From the NCBI GenBank assembly GCA_033791445.1, contig JASJGS010000114.1, forward strand, positions 1-64,000: DNA of 64,000 bases, given 5' to 3'. Below are positions 45,201 to 53,338 of the stretch, one piece after another. The stretch's first letter is position 1. The number at the start of each line of letters is the position of its first letter. The notes under the pieces are model-generated. The model was given only the letters and a program-made list of their open reading frames with translations. It was not told the origin of the DNA and made no database searches. A program made the translations under genes and the position numbers. The stretch comes from JANTGF01 sp033791445 (GTDB lineage Bacteria; Bacteroidota; Bacteroidia; Bacteroidales; VadinHA17).

Positions 45201-45456
45201 AGAAGAAGCCTTTGAAGACCAGGAGTATCAGCTTGTCAAAGGGGATATAGTATATTTATTTTCAGATGGATATCCAGATCAATTTGGTGGTCCAAGTGGC
45301 AAGAAATTTAAAATGTTGAGTTTAAAAGAGAAACTTGAAGAGATCCATACAAAATCTATGGATGATCAATACCTTGAAATTCAGGAGACATTTGATTCAT
45401 GGAAAGGTGATCAGGACCAGGTTGATGATGTGTTGTTTATGGGAATCCAGGTTTAA
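42226..45456 (+). CDS. propeller sensor with PP2C/SpoIIE serine phosphatase output
   Basis: 1076 residues from the ATG at 42226. After a signal peptide (about 1-24) come two-component-regulator propeller repeats (W-I-G-T-x-x-G-L type, at least nine), then a Y_Y_Y domain (about 670-745), one membrane helix (about 757-778), a coiled coil and a C-terminal PP2C/SpoIIE phosphatase. The metal motif region reads G-D-F-Y-W-W-D and A-D-S-T-G-H-G-V-P-G-A-F-M-S, with a later D-G-M-D-I. The gene has phosphatase output in place of a kinase, so it would dephosphorylate Ser/Thr on a target such as an anti-sigma antagonist. That target is not in the window. It is the last gene of the locus. Confidence 0.87.
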   Translation: MSFQKSFSRIILPLVALFISYLSDAQDFHYRSYTTSTEPSISSRFINTIKQDTKGFLWIGTGSGLNRFDGKVFRTDFLPDSLGEVNLTSSFESSDGDLWFGSNDGLILRLSGFDIKIISIREYSSNAITGFIETSDAEIIVSTQNSGLLKINPKKVGDITHFPIDQGLIYCINKSPDEKLLVGTNDGLFLYSLPKGNQPVQLIRKIESIPSVTVQTILLGQNDQIFLGTADDGLLILEHNATYDEYEIVPLTEETDLAGLNVKAIVEDSDKNVWLSTQRSGVIKIFNPFKEESTFQYQSYEKENGLLSDNTNAVFQDIEGNIWIGTYGGGLTMLVDEAFTFYEFTEPNPGLSINSLVADAQNYYALADNGIQVIEKATGVKRQLYSSINGLPEDKLTSIYLSESSGELWVGTSASGLYRLSLKDGRARSYFKSNDENENSISSIAGKEGNIWISTKNGIFQFDLESSVRKHFTVSNGALPHNDIRQVYLDNGNNLWFSTLSDDLYYLTDTGGQKANMLTMGMGFEFRALTKGKNGDIWAATYGNGVMHITADSLYFITTETGLKSKYCYSILLDNEENVWVGHRQGFSRIRMEGEDHLIRTYGPEEGIKGEANSNAVFLDQDGRVLLGTTKEMVVYDQRKDNKKLSPPQVNVTAITFIDEVDEGEIIPFSEKIVMPYSNYKLRIEFVGISYHDPDAVTFSYKLDNYDNEWSELSKQTFAEFPKLDDGEYKFWLNAYNADFKSNEEPFSFTIIIKKPAWKTWWFFSLVVSFFVAIVVVIIKIRERNHRLQEAYLKKELDIRTKEVVEQKEEIELKNRDITDSINYAQRIQASILPPLQKLKDNFSGTFVFYRPRDIVSGDFYWWDRIDDDRFLVVCADSTGHGVPGAFMSMIGSTLIKDIVNRNAEISPSSLLNILNKEVVESLNQRADMDSISDDDERYATTDGMDIVVCEFNTKTNFLRFASAMRPIIMYHKGEQYYIRGQRSSVGGSFLKEEAFEDQEYQLVKGDIVYLFSDGYPDQFGGPSGKKFKMLSLKEKLEEIHTKSMDDQYLEIQETFDSWKGDQDQVDDVLFMGIQV

Positions 45457-45462
45457 AGACTA

Positions 45463-46065
45463 TTACTTAGAAATTTCTTCCATGGTAACAATGTTATTAA
45501 GAATAGCATATACAGTAAGCCCTGAAACTGTTTTAATCTCAAGTTTTTGAGTAATATTTTTTCTATGCGCAATAACTGTGTGTACACTAATAAATAGCTT
45601 TTCACCTATTTCTTTATTTGTATATCCCAGGGCAATATGCCTGACAATATTTTTCTCCCGTTCACTTAATTCTGAGCTTTTTTGATCATTCTTTTTTTTT
45701 GGTAGATAAGTCTCAATTATTCGGGTTATTCTTTTCGAAATCTCATTCCTATTGCCTTTCAAGCTCATGCTGTCTGAATAAAACTCAGCCAGGATCTGAT
45801 TATTTGGTCTTTCGCTTGTAAATATAAATTTGGGATATCTATTTGTGGTAAATCTTAACCTGTATTCAGACATCTCCCGGTCGGAAATCATGCTATCAGA
45901 AAGAAATACGAAATCAGCATCTGTTTGATGAAGAAAGGTGATTAAATCTGGTTCATCAGCATTCCTCCAAATTATTTCAAAGTCATCAATTTCTCTCAAA
46001 ATGAAGTCAAGCCCTTTGAGAATAACAAATGAATTAGACGCTATGATTATTTTTATTTTTCCCAT
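45463..46065 (-). CDS. LuxR/FixJ-family regulator with degenerate receiver domain
   Basis: 200 residues. The C terminus (about 134-198) is a GerE/LuxR helix-turn-helix: L-S-E-R-E-K-N-I-V, Y-T-N-K-E-I-G, S-V-H-T-V-I-A-H-R-K-N-I. The N terminus has receiver-like order, but the acidic pair after strand 1 is S-N (A-S-N-S) and the phospho-acceptor site aligns to Ser56 next to Asp57 (F-V-F-L-S-D-S). It is therefore probably not switched by ordinary phosphorylation. It lies 20 bp after the hemerythrin-like gene, likely cotranscribed, and its end is 6 bp from the end of the convergent propeller sensor gene. Confidence 0.85.
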   Translation of the reverse strand: MGKIKIIIASNSFVILKGLDFILREIDDFEIIWRNADEPDLITFLHQTDADFVFLSDSMISDREMSEYRLRFTTNRYPKFIFTSERPNNQILAEFYSDSMSLKGNRNEISKRITRIIETYLPKKKNDQKSSELSEREKNIVRHIALGYTNKEIGEKLFISVHTVIAHRKNITQKLEIKTVSGLTVYAILNNIVTMEEISK

Positions 46066-46085
46066 CCTTACCTGTTTCTTCCGGG

Positions 46086-46814
46086 CTAACTTTTGTTTCT
46101 TCTGCTAATTTCTTTCTCCATTAAAATAACTTTAGGGATAAGAACATTATCTTCAATACGGCTATGGTCACTCATATCTTTCTCAAGATTGAATAACTCA
46201 GTGAGTACGCTCAGGCACAAGGTCTTGTTTTGTGGAGAAGGAAGGTACTTAATTATGATATTTTTCAAATCAAAAAGCTTCTCTTCAATATCATTGTGTT
46301 CAGAACGGTATCTGCTTATAGAATAGTCAGAGGATTCTTCAATGCTCATACTGTTAGGGGTATCCGTGTATTTTTTTTCTATGAGTAGTGAATAGGGAAA
46401 TACAACTTCATCTTCCCTTGAGATATGTGACATCAACTCATTCTTATATTCTTTAAAGAATGACATTATTAATTGAGCATGATCATTTTCAGGATAGCAT
46501 TCTACCAGCATCTGTTCAATGAGAGCTTCAATCTCCGGAATTTTTTCTTGAAGGTAGTATTGATGGGTTTTACCCAGGTAATCAATAATAAATTGAATAG
46601 AAAAATCTTGAAGATTTTTTCCTGGGAAAAAGTTTGGATCATGAAAGGAGTTGACAATTTCAAGAAAAAAATCAACATTTACTTCGTGATTTTTACAAAC
46701 CTCATCAACCGTTTTATCACCAAAGCCCAAACCAATTCCAAACCGATTTATTACTGAAACCAACAAATAATTCATATGAACCAAATCGGCCATTTTATTT
46801 GAACCTGTTATCAT
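46086..46814 (-). CDS. hemerythrin-like di-iron protein, RIC/YtfE/ScdA-like
   Basis: 242 residues. The di-iron ligand set of RIC proteins is conserved: His84, His130, Glu134, His173, His217 and Glu221, and the 44-residue step between the last two His matches that remembered for E. coli YtfE (160 to 204). The N-terminal ScdA-type domain is present (V-I-N-R-F-G-I-G-L-G-F-G-D-K), but the Cys-Cys pair of YtfE (30-31) is Gly30-Phe31. RIC proteins repair iron-sulfur centres after NO or oxidative damage; this variant may instead sense oxygen or NO for the LuxR-type regulator downstream. The pair appears to form a two-gene operon. Confidence 0.85.
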   Translation of the reverse strand: MITGSNKMADLVHMNYLLVSVINRFGIGLGFGDKTVDEVCKNHEVNVDFFLEIVNSFHDPNFFPGKNLQDFSIQFIIDYLGKTHQYYLQEKIPEIEALIEQMLVECYPENDHAQLIMSFFKEYKNELMSHISREDEVVFPYSLLIEKKYTDTPNSMSIEESSDYSISRYRSEHNDIEEKLFDLKNIIIKYLPSPQNKTLCLSVLTELFNLEKDMSDHSRIEDNVLIPKVILMEKEISRRNKS

Positions 46815-46909
46815 AGAATGATCTTATATTGAACTAAAAGTAATTAATTATAATAAAAAAAATAGAACTGACTCGGATGTAGAATAGAAAAGTGTATTCG
46901 AACCTGGTA

Positions 46910-47431
46910 TTAAAAATTTACATCAGGTAGTACCATTAGCGGAGTAGATTCAATATTACTTTCATTAAGTGCTCTATCGGTTATATAAAAATCGTATTGA
47001 ATGGTGTCATATTCGAATAATAGGTATAAAAATTCCACTTGTATTTCACCCTTTAAACTAGGATCCTGACCTTCTGGTTCCAAATATGGTATTCGGTAAT
47101 TCAATGGAAACTGCAAATCATCCTCATCTAACTCTGTTAAGATCCCATTCTTCATCACATACATGGTGAAAAATAAGTCTGTATTATCCGGGTCCTCAGG
47201 ATCAACAGAATCCGCAGGTTGGCGAAGACCAATATCACCATCACCATCTACAAAAGAGAATTTCAATTCGCCTACCAGGCCTTTGTTACCCAGTAAGTCA
47301 GTAGTGTCTCGTATGGAAAATGACATATATTCTATCTCTGGAATTACAGAATAATTTTCCGGTTTTCGACAAGAATAGACCAGCAATGAGGCAAGAAATA
47401 CCCAGACAGTTATTTTTAAAGCCCATTTCAT
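46910..47431 (-). CDS. hypothetical lipoprotein
   Basis: 173 residues. A lipoprotein signal with lipobox L-V-Y-S-C (Cys about 21) is clear. The mature part is acidic with a short Ca-binding-like run D-G-D-G-D-I-G (about 63-69) and Asp/Pro-rich loops, followed by beta-type segments. I do not recognise a family. It lies 46 bp after der on the same strand and has its own promoter match, so it may be transcribed separately. Confidence 0.78.
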   Translation of the reverse strand: MKWALKITVWVFLASLLVYSCRKPENYSVIPEIEYMSFSIRDTTDLLGNKGLVGELKFSFVDGDGDIGLRQPADSVDPEDPDNTDLFFTMYVMKNGILTELDEDDLQFPLNYRIPYLEPEGQDPSLKGEIQVEFLYLLFEYDTIQYDFYITDRALNESNIESTPLMVLPDVNF

Positions 47432-47436
47432 AGGCG

Positions 47437-47469
47437 CAAATTTACAATTTATGTTTTACAAGCCTCAAA
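47437..47469 (-). promoter_or_regulatory. promoter of the hypothetical lipoprotein, possibly leaderless
   Basis: On the minus strand TTTG (about 47466-47469), a 21-bp spacer and TAAATTTG (47437-47444) match the consensus. The -7 element ends only 5 bp before the ATG at 47431, so transcription would begin at or next to the start codon, giving a leaderless or nearly leaderless message. Confidence 0.55.
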
Positions 47470-47477
47470 AACCGTAC

Positions 47478-48782
47478 CTACTTTTTTCTAAAGAAAATCT
47501 GGATTGGAACTCCGGTAAAATCAAAATTTTCTCTCAAGCGGTTTTCAATATATCGTTTGTATGGTTCTTTTACATGCTCAGGATGATTACAAAACAGAGC
47601 AAATGAAGGTGCGTAAGTAGGTAATTGAGTTACATATTTAATTCTAATCTCCTTGCCCCTGTAAGAGGGTGGATGATGGGCTTTTGTGGCTTCAAGCAGA
47701 ATTTTATTCAATTTGGATGTAGAAATTTTCTGCTTCCGATTAATATTTACTTTCATGGCCACATCAAGAACTTTTTGAAGACGTAATTTTGTTAAAGCCG
47801 ATGTAAATATAATTGGGACGTCCTGGAAAGGTGCCATTTTTTCTCGAATGAGTTTCTCTATTTTTACAGTCGTATTCGTTTCCTTTTCTACCAGATCCCA
47901 CTTATTTACAAGAACTACTACCCCTTTGCGGTTTCGATGTACAAGATTAAGGATATTCATGTCCTGCGCTTCAAAACCTTGCACAGCATCAACCAGTAAT
48001 AAACAAACGTCAGAATTCTCTATAGCCCTTATGGACCTCATAATGGAATAAAATTCAAGGTCTTCCCTTACTTTACCTTTTTTTCTTAATCCAGCTGTAT
48101 CCACAAGGAAAAAATCGTGATTGTACTTGTTGTATCTTGAATAGATGGTATCTCTGGTAGTTCCGGAAATAGGTGTAACAATATTTCTTTCCTCATCCAA
48201 CAGTGCATTTACCAGTGAAGATTTACCAACATTAGGCCTACCTACTATAGCAAACCGTGGAATTGCCAGTTCCTCCTCAGGAGGAGCATCACTTAACTCT
48301 TCCACTACCTTGTCAAGCAAATCGCCTGTTCCGCTGCCGTTAATAGATGATATAGTATAAATTTCTCCTAATCCAAGGCGATAAAAATCATTGGCATCAT
48401 ATTGCCGGTTATGTGAGTCTACTTTATTAACAACTACGAAAATTTTTTTATCAGATTTTCTAAGGATTTTGGCAAGTGCTTCATCTGGGCTGGTTATACC
48501 AGTTTCCACATCAACCAGGAATAGCACTATATCTGATTCCTCCATAGCAATCATAACCTGCTTTTTTATTTCCTCCTCAAATATATCATCGGAATTGCTG
48601 ATATAACCACCTGTATCTATTACTGAAAACTTTTTACCATTCCATTCCGTGATTCCATAGTGCCGATCCCTTGTTACACCACTGGTTTCATCGACTATAG
48701 CCTTACGGCTTTCAGTTAAACGATTAAAAAGAGTTGATTTGCCTACATTCGGTCGACCAACAATTGAAACTATATTTCCCAT
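47478..48782 (-). CDS. der: ribosome biogenesis GTPase Der
   Basis: 434 residues with two consecutive GTPase domains and a KH-like C terminus, the unique EngA/Der layout. G1 motifs G-R-P-N-V-G-K-S occur at residues 8-15 and about 181-188; G3 D-T-G-G and D-T-A-G-L, and G4 N-K-V-D and N-K-W-D are all present. The C terminus ends with the KH-domain run P-x-Q-I-F-F-R-K-K. It supports 50S subunit maturation. It lies 111 bp after era on the same strand. Confidence 0.97.
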   Translation of the reverse strand: MGNIVSIVGRPNVGKSTLFNRLTESRKAIVDETSGVTRDRHYGITEWNGKKFSVIDTGGYISNSDDIFEEEIKKQVMIAMEESDIVLFLVDVETGITSPDEALAKILRKSDKKIFVVVNKVDSHNRQYDANDFYRLGLGEIYTISSINGSGTGDLLDKVVEELSDAPPEEELAIPRFAIVGRPNVGKSSLVNALLDEERNIVTPISGTTRDTIYSRYNKYNHDFFLVDTAGLRKKGKVREDLEFYSIMRSIRAIENSDVCLLLVDAVQGFEAQDMNILNLVHRNRKGVVVLVNKWDLVEKETNTTVKIEKLIREKMAPFQDVPIIFTSALTKLRLQKVLDVAMKVNINRKQKISTSKLNKILLEATKAHHPPSYRGKEIRIKYVTQLPTYAPSFALFCNHPEHVKEPYKRYIENRLRENFDFTGVPIQIFFRKK

Positions 48783-48893
48783 TACTACAAATCAGTTAAT
48801 TAAATGATTATTCTTGTTTGCCAAGCTTAGGTTCAACCTTGGATAAGATTTTAGGTGCTTTTAATATATTAAATTGAATTATAGGATTCTTAA

Positions 48894-49769
48894 TTAATAT
48901 CCCCATTGTTTTAAGAACCTTTCATTATCCTTCCAGTCCTTTTTAACCTTAACAAAAAGTTCCAGGAAAACTTTTTTACCAAAAAACTTTTCCATATCAA
49001 TTCTGGCTTCGGTACCTACTTTCTTAAGTGAGCTCCCTTTATGTCCAATCAGGATACCTTTTTGAGAATCCCTGGCAACATAAATATTGGTGGCAATGCG
49101 TATTATTGTTTCTTCATCTTTAAAACTTTCTACTTCAATTTCAACAGAATATGGGATCTCTTGTTTGTAGAAAAGAATTATTTTCTCTCTAATAATTTCT
49201 GAAACGAAAAACCTTTCAGATTTGTCAGTGAATTGATCTTTTGGATAATATGGTGGTCCTTCGGGGAGGAGCTCAAGTAATTTCTCAAAAACCACATCAA
49301 TATTTACTTTTTTTAAGGCAGATGTGGGGATTACCTCTGCATTTGGTAACAAAGCCATCCACTTTTCAACAACTTCCTTTAAAACTTCCCCTGAGTCCAG
49401 ATCAATTTTATTAACAATGAGTAAAATAGGAATTTTTACTTTAGCAACTTTTTCAATAAAGCTCTTATTTTTTTCTGGATCATCTTTAAAATCAGTTACG
49501 TAAAGCAATATATCGGCATCTGACAAAGCACCCGCAGCTGATTTTAGCATCTTTTCCTGAAGCTTGTACTTTGGATTTAAAATTCCTGGTGTATCAGAAT
49601 ATACAATTTGGTAATCATCCCCATTTACAATTCCCTGTATCCTATGACGGGTTGTCTGCGCTTTTGAGGTGATGATTGACAATTTGTCTCCTACAAGAAT
49701 GTTCATTAAAGTGGATTTTCCCACATTTGGATTACCAATAATATTTACAAAGCCTGCCTTATGATTCAT
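48894..49769 (-). CDS. era: GTPase Era
   Basis: 291 residues. G1 is G-N-P-N-V-G-K-S-T, G3 D-T-P-G-I, G4 N-K-I-D, followed by a C-terminal type II KH domain with the G-x-x-G loop in L-I-G-H-K-G-S-S-L-K-K-V-G. It binds 16S rRNA and controls small-subunit assembly. It precedes der with a gap of 111 bp. A minus-strand TATCTTTG at 49792-49799 is a plausible -7 element 22 bp before the ATG. Confidence 0.97.
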   Translation of the reverse strand: MNHKAGFVNIIGNPNVGKSTLMNILVGDKLSIITSKAQTTRHRIQGIVNGDDYQIVYSDTPGILNPKYKLQEKMLKSAAGALSDADILLYVTDFKDDPEKNKSFIEKVAKVKIPILLIVNKIDLDSGEVLKEVVEKWMALLPNAEVIPTSALKKVNIDVVFEKLLELLPEGPPYYPKDQFTDKSERFFVSEIIREKIILFYKQEIPYSVEIEVESFKDEETIIRIATNIYVARDSQKGILIGHKGSSLKKVGTEARIDMEKFFGKKVFLELFVKVKKDWKDNERFLKQWGY

Positions 49770-49791
49770 GAATCGCTAAAATTTTAAAGTG

Positions 49792-49799
49792 CAAAGATA
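49792..49799 (-). promoter_or_regulatory. -7 element for era
   Basis: Reads TATCTTTG on the minus strand, a TAnnTTTG match 22 bp from the era start codon. The nearest TTTG upstream is 29 bp away, beyond normal spacing. Confidence 0.4.
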
Positions 49800-49838
49800 A
49801 TAAATATACTGATGCAGAGAGGTATAGGCAAAGAGTAG

Positions 49839-52316
49839 TTAGATCTTAAAGTTTATGGTAAACTTAAAAGCAAAATTATCAATGGTTTTATCAAGTGAAT
49901 AGGGGCCATACCTGTAATATACACCCAAACCATATCCGATAAACAACTGATTCAGCATGTTGTTAATTAGAATCCCAGATTCATAATAACCCTTTTCCAG
50001 GGTCTTGAATTGAATATTTTTGTGGTATTCTGGATTTGAAAGGCTTCCAATTCCAAAGTTTGTCACAAAAATGATATCGGGTTGGAATCTGCCAATCTTT
50101 AGCAATAGCTTACCAAAATCTTGTTTAAAGAATAAGGAAAGAAACCTATCTGATATAAACTCATTCAATCTCATGGTTCCAAAACTATTATCTGTCTCAA
50201 TTGTAAAAGGTTTATAACTTCCACGTCCGTTGTAAAGTTTTGTATAGGGGACAATGCCATTTACTAATCCACCATCAATCGTAAAGCGAGATTTTCCAAT
50301 TGACCTGGTATGGAAAACTTTTGAGATCCTAGCTTCCAGCTTGGTATACTTAAAATCTCCATTCAGCCAGTTTACACCTTGAATAATATTTCCATAAACT
50401 ATCGGGTAATTTGTTCCCAATGAAAGTTTCTCATTAAACGACTGGAGAAACTTTTCTTTATAGGCAAACCTAAGTCTGATGCCAATTTCTGTAAAACTTC
50501 CCTGGTTAATGTAAACCTGAGGTTGTCCATCAGAAATCATAAAAAGGTAATCATCGGCATATATTATATATGAATGATTAATAAACAACCTAGGTCTTAC
50601 ATATTGTAGAAATCGGAATCCATAAGAGACTTCTGCCTCCTGTACTTTATCCATTTGCTCATAGAGAAACTTCCTGAAGTAATCTGTATTAAATACCCTG
50701 GCTATTTCATAAAACTGATATGATGCAGGTTCCTTTACATCATCCAGATAACTCGCTCGTATATCCATATCAAGCTTTCTTGATACCATCCATTTTATGT
50801 TTGCCCCATATTTAAATGCCTTATCTTTAAAGCCATATGCAAAATGTCCCCCCAGGTATATCTTGTTAGATAGTTTTTCATTAGTAATACCACCAATACC
50901 AAGCCTGAGACCTTCATAACTGTTATAATCTATTACTGAAGCAATGTCAAGGTTAAAAAAGGATATAGGTATATAGCCATTTATCAGAGTTTTCGACATT
51001 TTTAGCATCCTGTCAAAATTCGCTTCTTTACCTATACTGTCCACTACCTGGTAGGTAGCCGTATCTTTTGCAGTGAGTGGCTTATTTCTGTATTGTTCCC
51101 AGTATTCTTCAGTTTGTTTGTGTGCATCCTTATCAACATTAATCTCAATGCGGCTAAATTTTTCTAGATGCAGATCCGGGTATAATAGGACATCAGTAAT
51201 ATACGATTTTCCAACCCCTTGAAGATTAATAGATCTATTTTTATTTTCCTGTTTGTTGAAATTTGAAATAATGATATCAGTGTTTAATTGAATCGGAAAC
51301 CATTGTTGATTATCAACAAATTCATATTTCTGTTGAATCTTTATTTGAAAAATATCTTCAGTTTCTTCGGTTTCTGCAACTACATCCTGAATGGCATATC
51401 TGTTAGAATTAATATGCATGAAGCCTTTCAGGCTTTCAAAATTTTTTCCTTTTTTTGCCTGAAACGAAATTACAAATAGGGTATCATTCTGCTCGGTATA
51501 AAGCGTGTCTTCAAGAATGAAAAGATATTTTTGTTTGCTTCCTTTACTGATCGGGTTTAAATACTCTTTATTAAGAATAGTGATAAAGTCAGGATAAAAT
51601 GAAAATGACTGCAACTGGGTTGCAAGCAATGAAAATGAAGGATCCTGAAAACCAGAAACCCTTGATGCCATTATTTCCTCATAGTTTTTATCTGGATAAA
51701 TAAAATCTCTTGCACTAACTGATTCCATTAAAAAAAGATGTTGAGTATCGGTCAGTTCTTTTATAGCCAGCAAGGAGGAATCTATAGAAGGCTTTTTAAA
51801 ATCAGGAATTGTATCCTCAGTAATGTTGGGAACATCTGCAGTAATAAAAAGCTTGTTGTAGGAATTGTAAGAAAAAGATCTAATATTTTTAGGATTATTA
51901 AAATCACGGAATTTGTACACCAGATCAATAATTCGGTGAGCCGGATTTATCCCTGGCATCACCTTAACTTCATCTATATCATACAATTGCGGATTCATAC
52001 CTATGGAAAGGCTGGATTTCGCTTGAGTGGAGTCGAAATTCATATTTACAGGGCTGTACCCTACATAAGTGAATCTTAACCTATAAATCTCATTTGAAGA
52101 GTGAATAGAAAACTCTCCATTTACATCAGTAGTAGTTCCTTTTCCGGAATCATTATAGGAGATGTTTACGAAAGCTAAGGGTTTCCCTGATACATTATCA
52201 ATAACTTTGCCTGAAATTGGGATATTCTGTCCGCAAAGTGGACTTGTTAAGAGGCTCAGGATAAGTATGATAAATCCTGTGTATTTATTACTGTATATGT
52301 ATCTTGAAAATATCAA
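49839..52316 (-). CDS. DUF5686 / carboxypeptidase regulatory-like outer-membrane protein
   Basis: 825 residues with an export signal (hydrophobic about 13-30, ending L-C-G-Q). Residues about 33-115 are a CarboxypepD_reg-like beta-sandwich (I-S-G-K-V-I-D...G-K-P-L-A-F-V-N-I, G-T-T-T-D-V-N-G-E-F). The long remainder is strand-rich with an ending Y-R-Y-G-P-Y and K-F-T-I-N-F-K-I, typical of an outer-membrane barrel. It corresponds to the Bacteroidota DUF5686 family, whose role is not known. No TonB-dependent receptor plug is evident, so it is not a SusC protein. Confidence 0.78.
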   Translation of the reverse strand: MIFSRYIYSNKYTGFIILILSLLTSPLCGQNIPISGKVIDNVSGKPLAFVNISYNDSGKGTTTDVNGEFSIHSSNEIYRLRFTYVGYSPVNMNFDSTQAKSSLSIGMNPQLYDIDEVKVMPGINPAHRIIDLVYKFRDFNNPKNIRSFSYNSYNKLFITADVPNITEDTIPDFKKPSIDSSLLAIKELTDTQHLFLMESVSARDFIYPDKNYEEIMASRVSGFQDPSFSLLATQLQSFSFYPDFITILNKEYLNPISKGSKQKYLFILEDTLYTEQNDTLFVISFQAKKGKNFESLKGFMHINSNRYAIQDVVAETEETEDIFQIKIQQKYEFVDNQQWFPIQLNTDIIISNFNKQENKNRSINLQGVGKSYITDVLLYPDLHLEKFSRIEINVDKDAHKQTEEYWEQYRNKPLTAKDTATYQVVDSIGKEANFDRMLKMSKTLINGYIPISFFNLDIASVIDYNSYEGLRLGIGGITNEKLSNKIYLGGHFAYGFKDKAFKYGANIKWMVSRKLDMDIRASYLDDVKEPASYQFYEIARVFNTDYFRKFLYEQMDKVQEAEVSYGFRFLQYVRPRLFINHSYIIYADDYLFMISDGQPQVYINQGSFTEIGIRLRFAYKEKFLQSFNEKLSLGTNYPIVYGNIIQGVNWLNGDFKYTKLEARISKVFHTRSIGKSRFTIDGGLVNGIVPYTKLYNGRGSYKPFTIETDNSFGTMRLNEFISDRFLSLFFKQDFGKLLLKIGRFQPDIIFVTNFGIGSLSNPEYHKNIQFKTLEKGYYESGILINNMLNQLFIGYGLGVYYRYGPYSLDKTIDNFAFKFTINFKI

Positions 52317-52380
52317 CTCTTATCTCTTAATAAAGTAATATTGACAAAAATAAGCCTTAACAACTTATGATCTAATAAAA

Positions 52381-53217
52381 TTACTTATAAGATCCTTTTT
52401 TAAGAACTGATATTTCTTTATTGGTAAGATAGCGCCATTGCCCTCTTGAAAGGCCCTTTTTTGTGAGGCCCGCAAAATAAACACGATCCAGCTTAATAAC
52501 ATTATAACCCAAATGTTCAAAAATCCGTCGTATTACCCGGTTTCGGCCTGAATGTATTTCGATACCAATCTGTTTTTTATCATCCGGATCAACAAAACTA
52601 ATAGCATCTGCTTTTATTAATCCATCCTCCAGCGTTACTCCCTTGGCTATTTCTTCCAGGTCATTACTGGTGAGAGCTTTATTTAATGATACCTGGTAAA
52701 TTTTTTTCTTCTGGAATTTAGGATGGGTAAGTATTTTGGTTAGGTCCCCATCATTGGTGAGCAGCAAGACCCCGGTAGTCATTCTGTCAAGTCTGCCAAC
52801 TGGATAAAACCTTTCTTCTGGTCGGCTTTTTATAATTGAAAATACAGTCTTCCTGCCCTGTGGGTCTTTTGTAGTAGTGATAATATCTTTGGGCTTATTC
52901 AACAGAATATAAACCTTTTTTTCTGAAGCTAATTTTTTCCCCTTAAATGTAACAACATCTTTGGCTGATATTTTCGTGCCAAGCTCTGTATTTTTTTGTC
53001 CGTTTACCATGATATGACCAGCTAAGATGTATTCATCAGCTTCCCTTCTTGAGCATAAACCAGTATTGGCAATGTATTTATTAAGTCGGGTTTCAGCACT
53101 ATTAGGTGATGCAGATTTTGTCTCCTTTTCCTTTTGAAACGCTTGGTCCGATTTATTTGTTCTCTTTTTATATTTTGGCTTTTGGTTCTTAGAACCGTAA
53201 CTTCTTTTCTTTTCCAT
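52381..53217 (-). CDS. rluB: rRNA pseudouridine synthase, RluB/RsuA family
   Basis: 278 residues. A basic Lys/Ser-rich N-terminal tail (about 1-38) is followed by an S4 RNA-binding domain (R-L-N-K-Y-I-A-N-T-G-L-C-S-R-R-E-A-D-E) and the synthase domain with catalytic Asp144 in GRLDRMTTGVLLL. K-L-D-R-V near the C terminus and the G-R-N-R-V-I-R-R motif agree with the RsuA/RluB/RluE/RluF branch. It isomerises a uridine in 23S rRNA, probably position 2605-equivalent if RluB; the exact site is not proven. It is divergent from glmM. Confidence 0.92.
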   Translation of the reverse strand: MEKKRSYGSKNQKPKYKKRTNKSDQAFQKEKETKSASPNSAETRLNKYIANTGLCSRREADEYILAGHIMVNGQKNTELGTKISAKDVVTFKGKKLASEKKVYILLNKPKDIITTTKDPQGRKTVFSIIKSRPEERFYPVGRLDRMTTGVLLLTNDGDLTKILTHPKFQKKKIYQVSLNKALTSNDLEEIAKGVTLEDGLIKADAISFVDPDDKKQIGIEIHSGRNRVIRRIFEHLGYNVIKLDRVYFAGLTKKGLSRGQWRYLTNKEISVLKKGSYK

Positions 53218-53255
53218 CTAAAAAAAGGATTTTTTTTGTATTACATTTGGGGGCG

Positions 53256-53290
53256 CAAATTTAGGCATTCATTTTTTCTAATGATACAAA
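53256..53290 (-). promoter_or_regulatory. promoter of the pseudouridine synthase gene
   Basis: On the minus strand TTTG (53287-53290), a 23-bp spacer and TAAATTTG (53256-53263) match both elements, the spacing being at the long end. The ATG is at 53217. Confidence 0.45.
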
Positions 53291-53338
53291 AATTTACTTG
53301 AATTATTAAGATTAATATGAATTAATAAAAATTAACAA

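Noticed and set aside
45463..46065. Treating the LuxR-type gene as a standard two-component response regulator
   Set aside because: The acidic pair and phospho-acceptor Asp positions of the receiver are not conserved, and no histidine kinase is adjacent.
46860..46909. tRNA T-arm-like GGTTCGAATAC on the minus strand
   Set aside because: The flanking bases do not pair as a T stem, and no anticodon arm or acceptor stem can be built around it.
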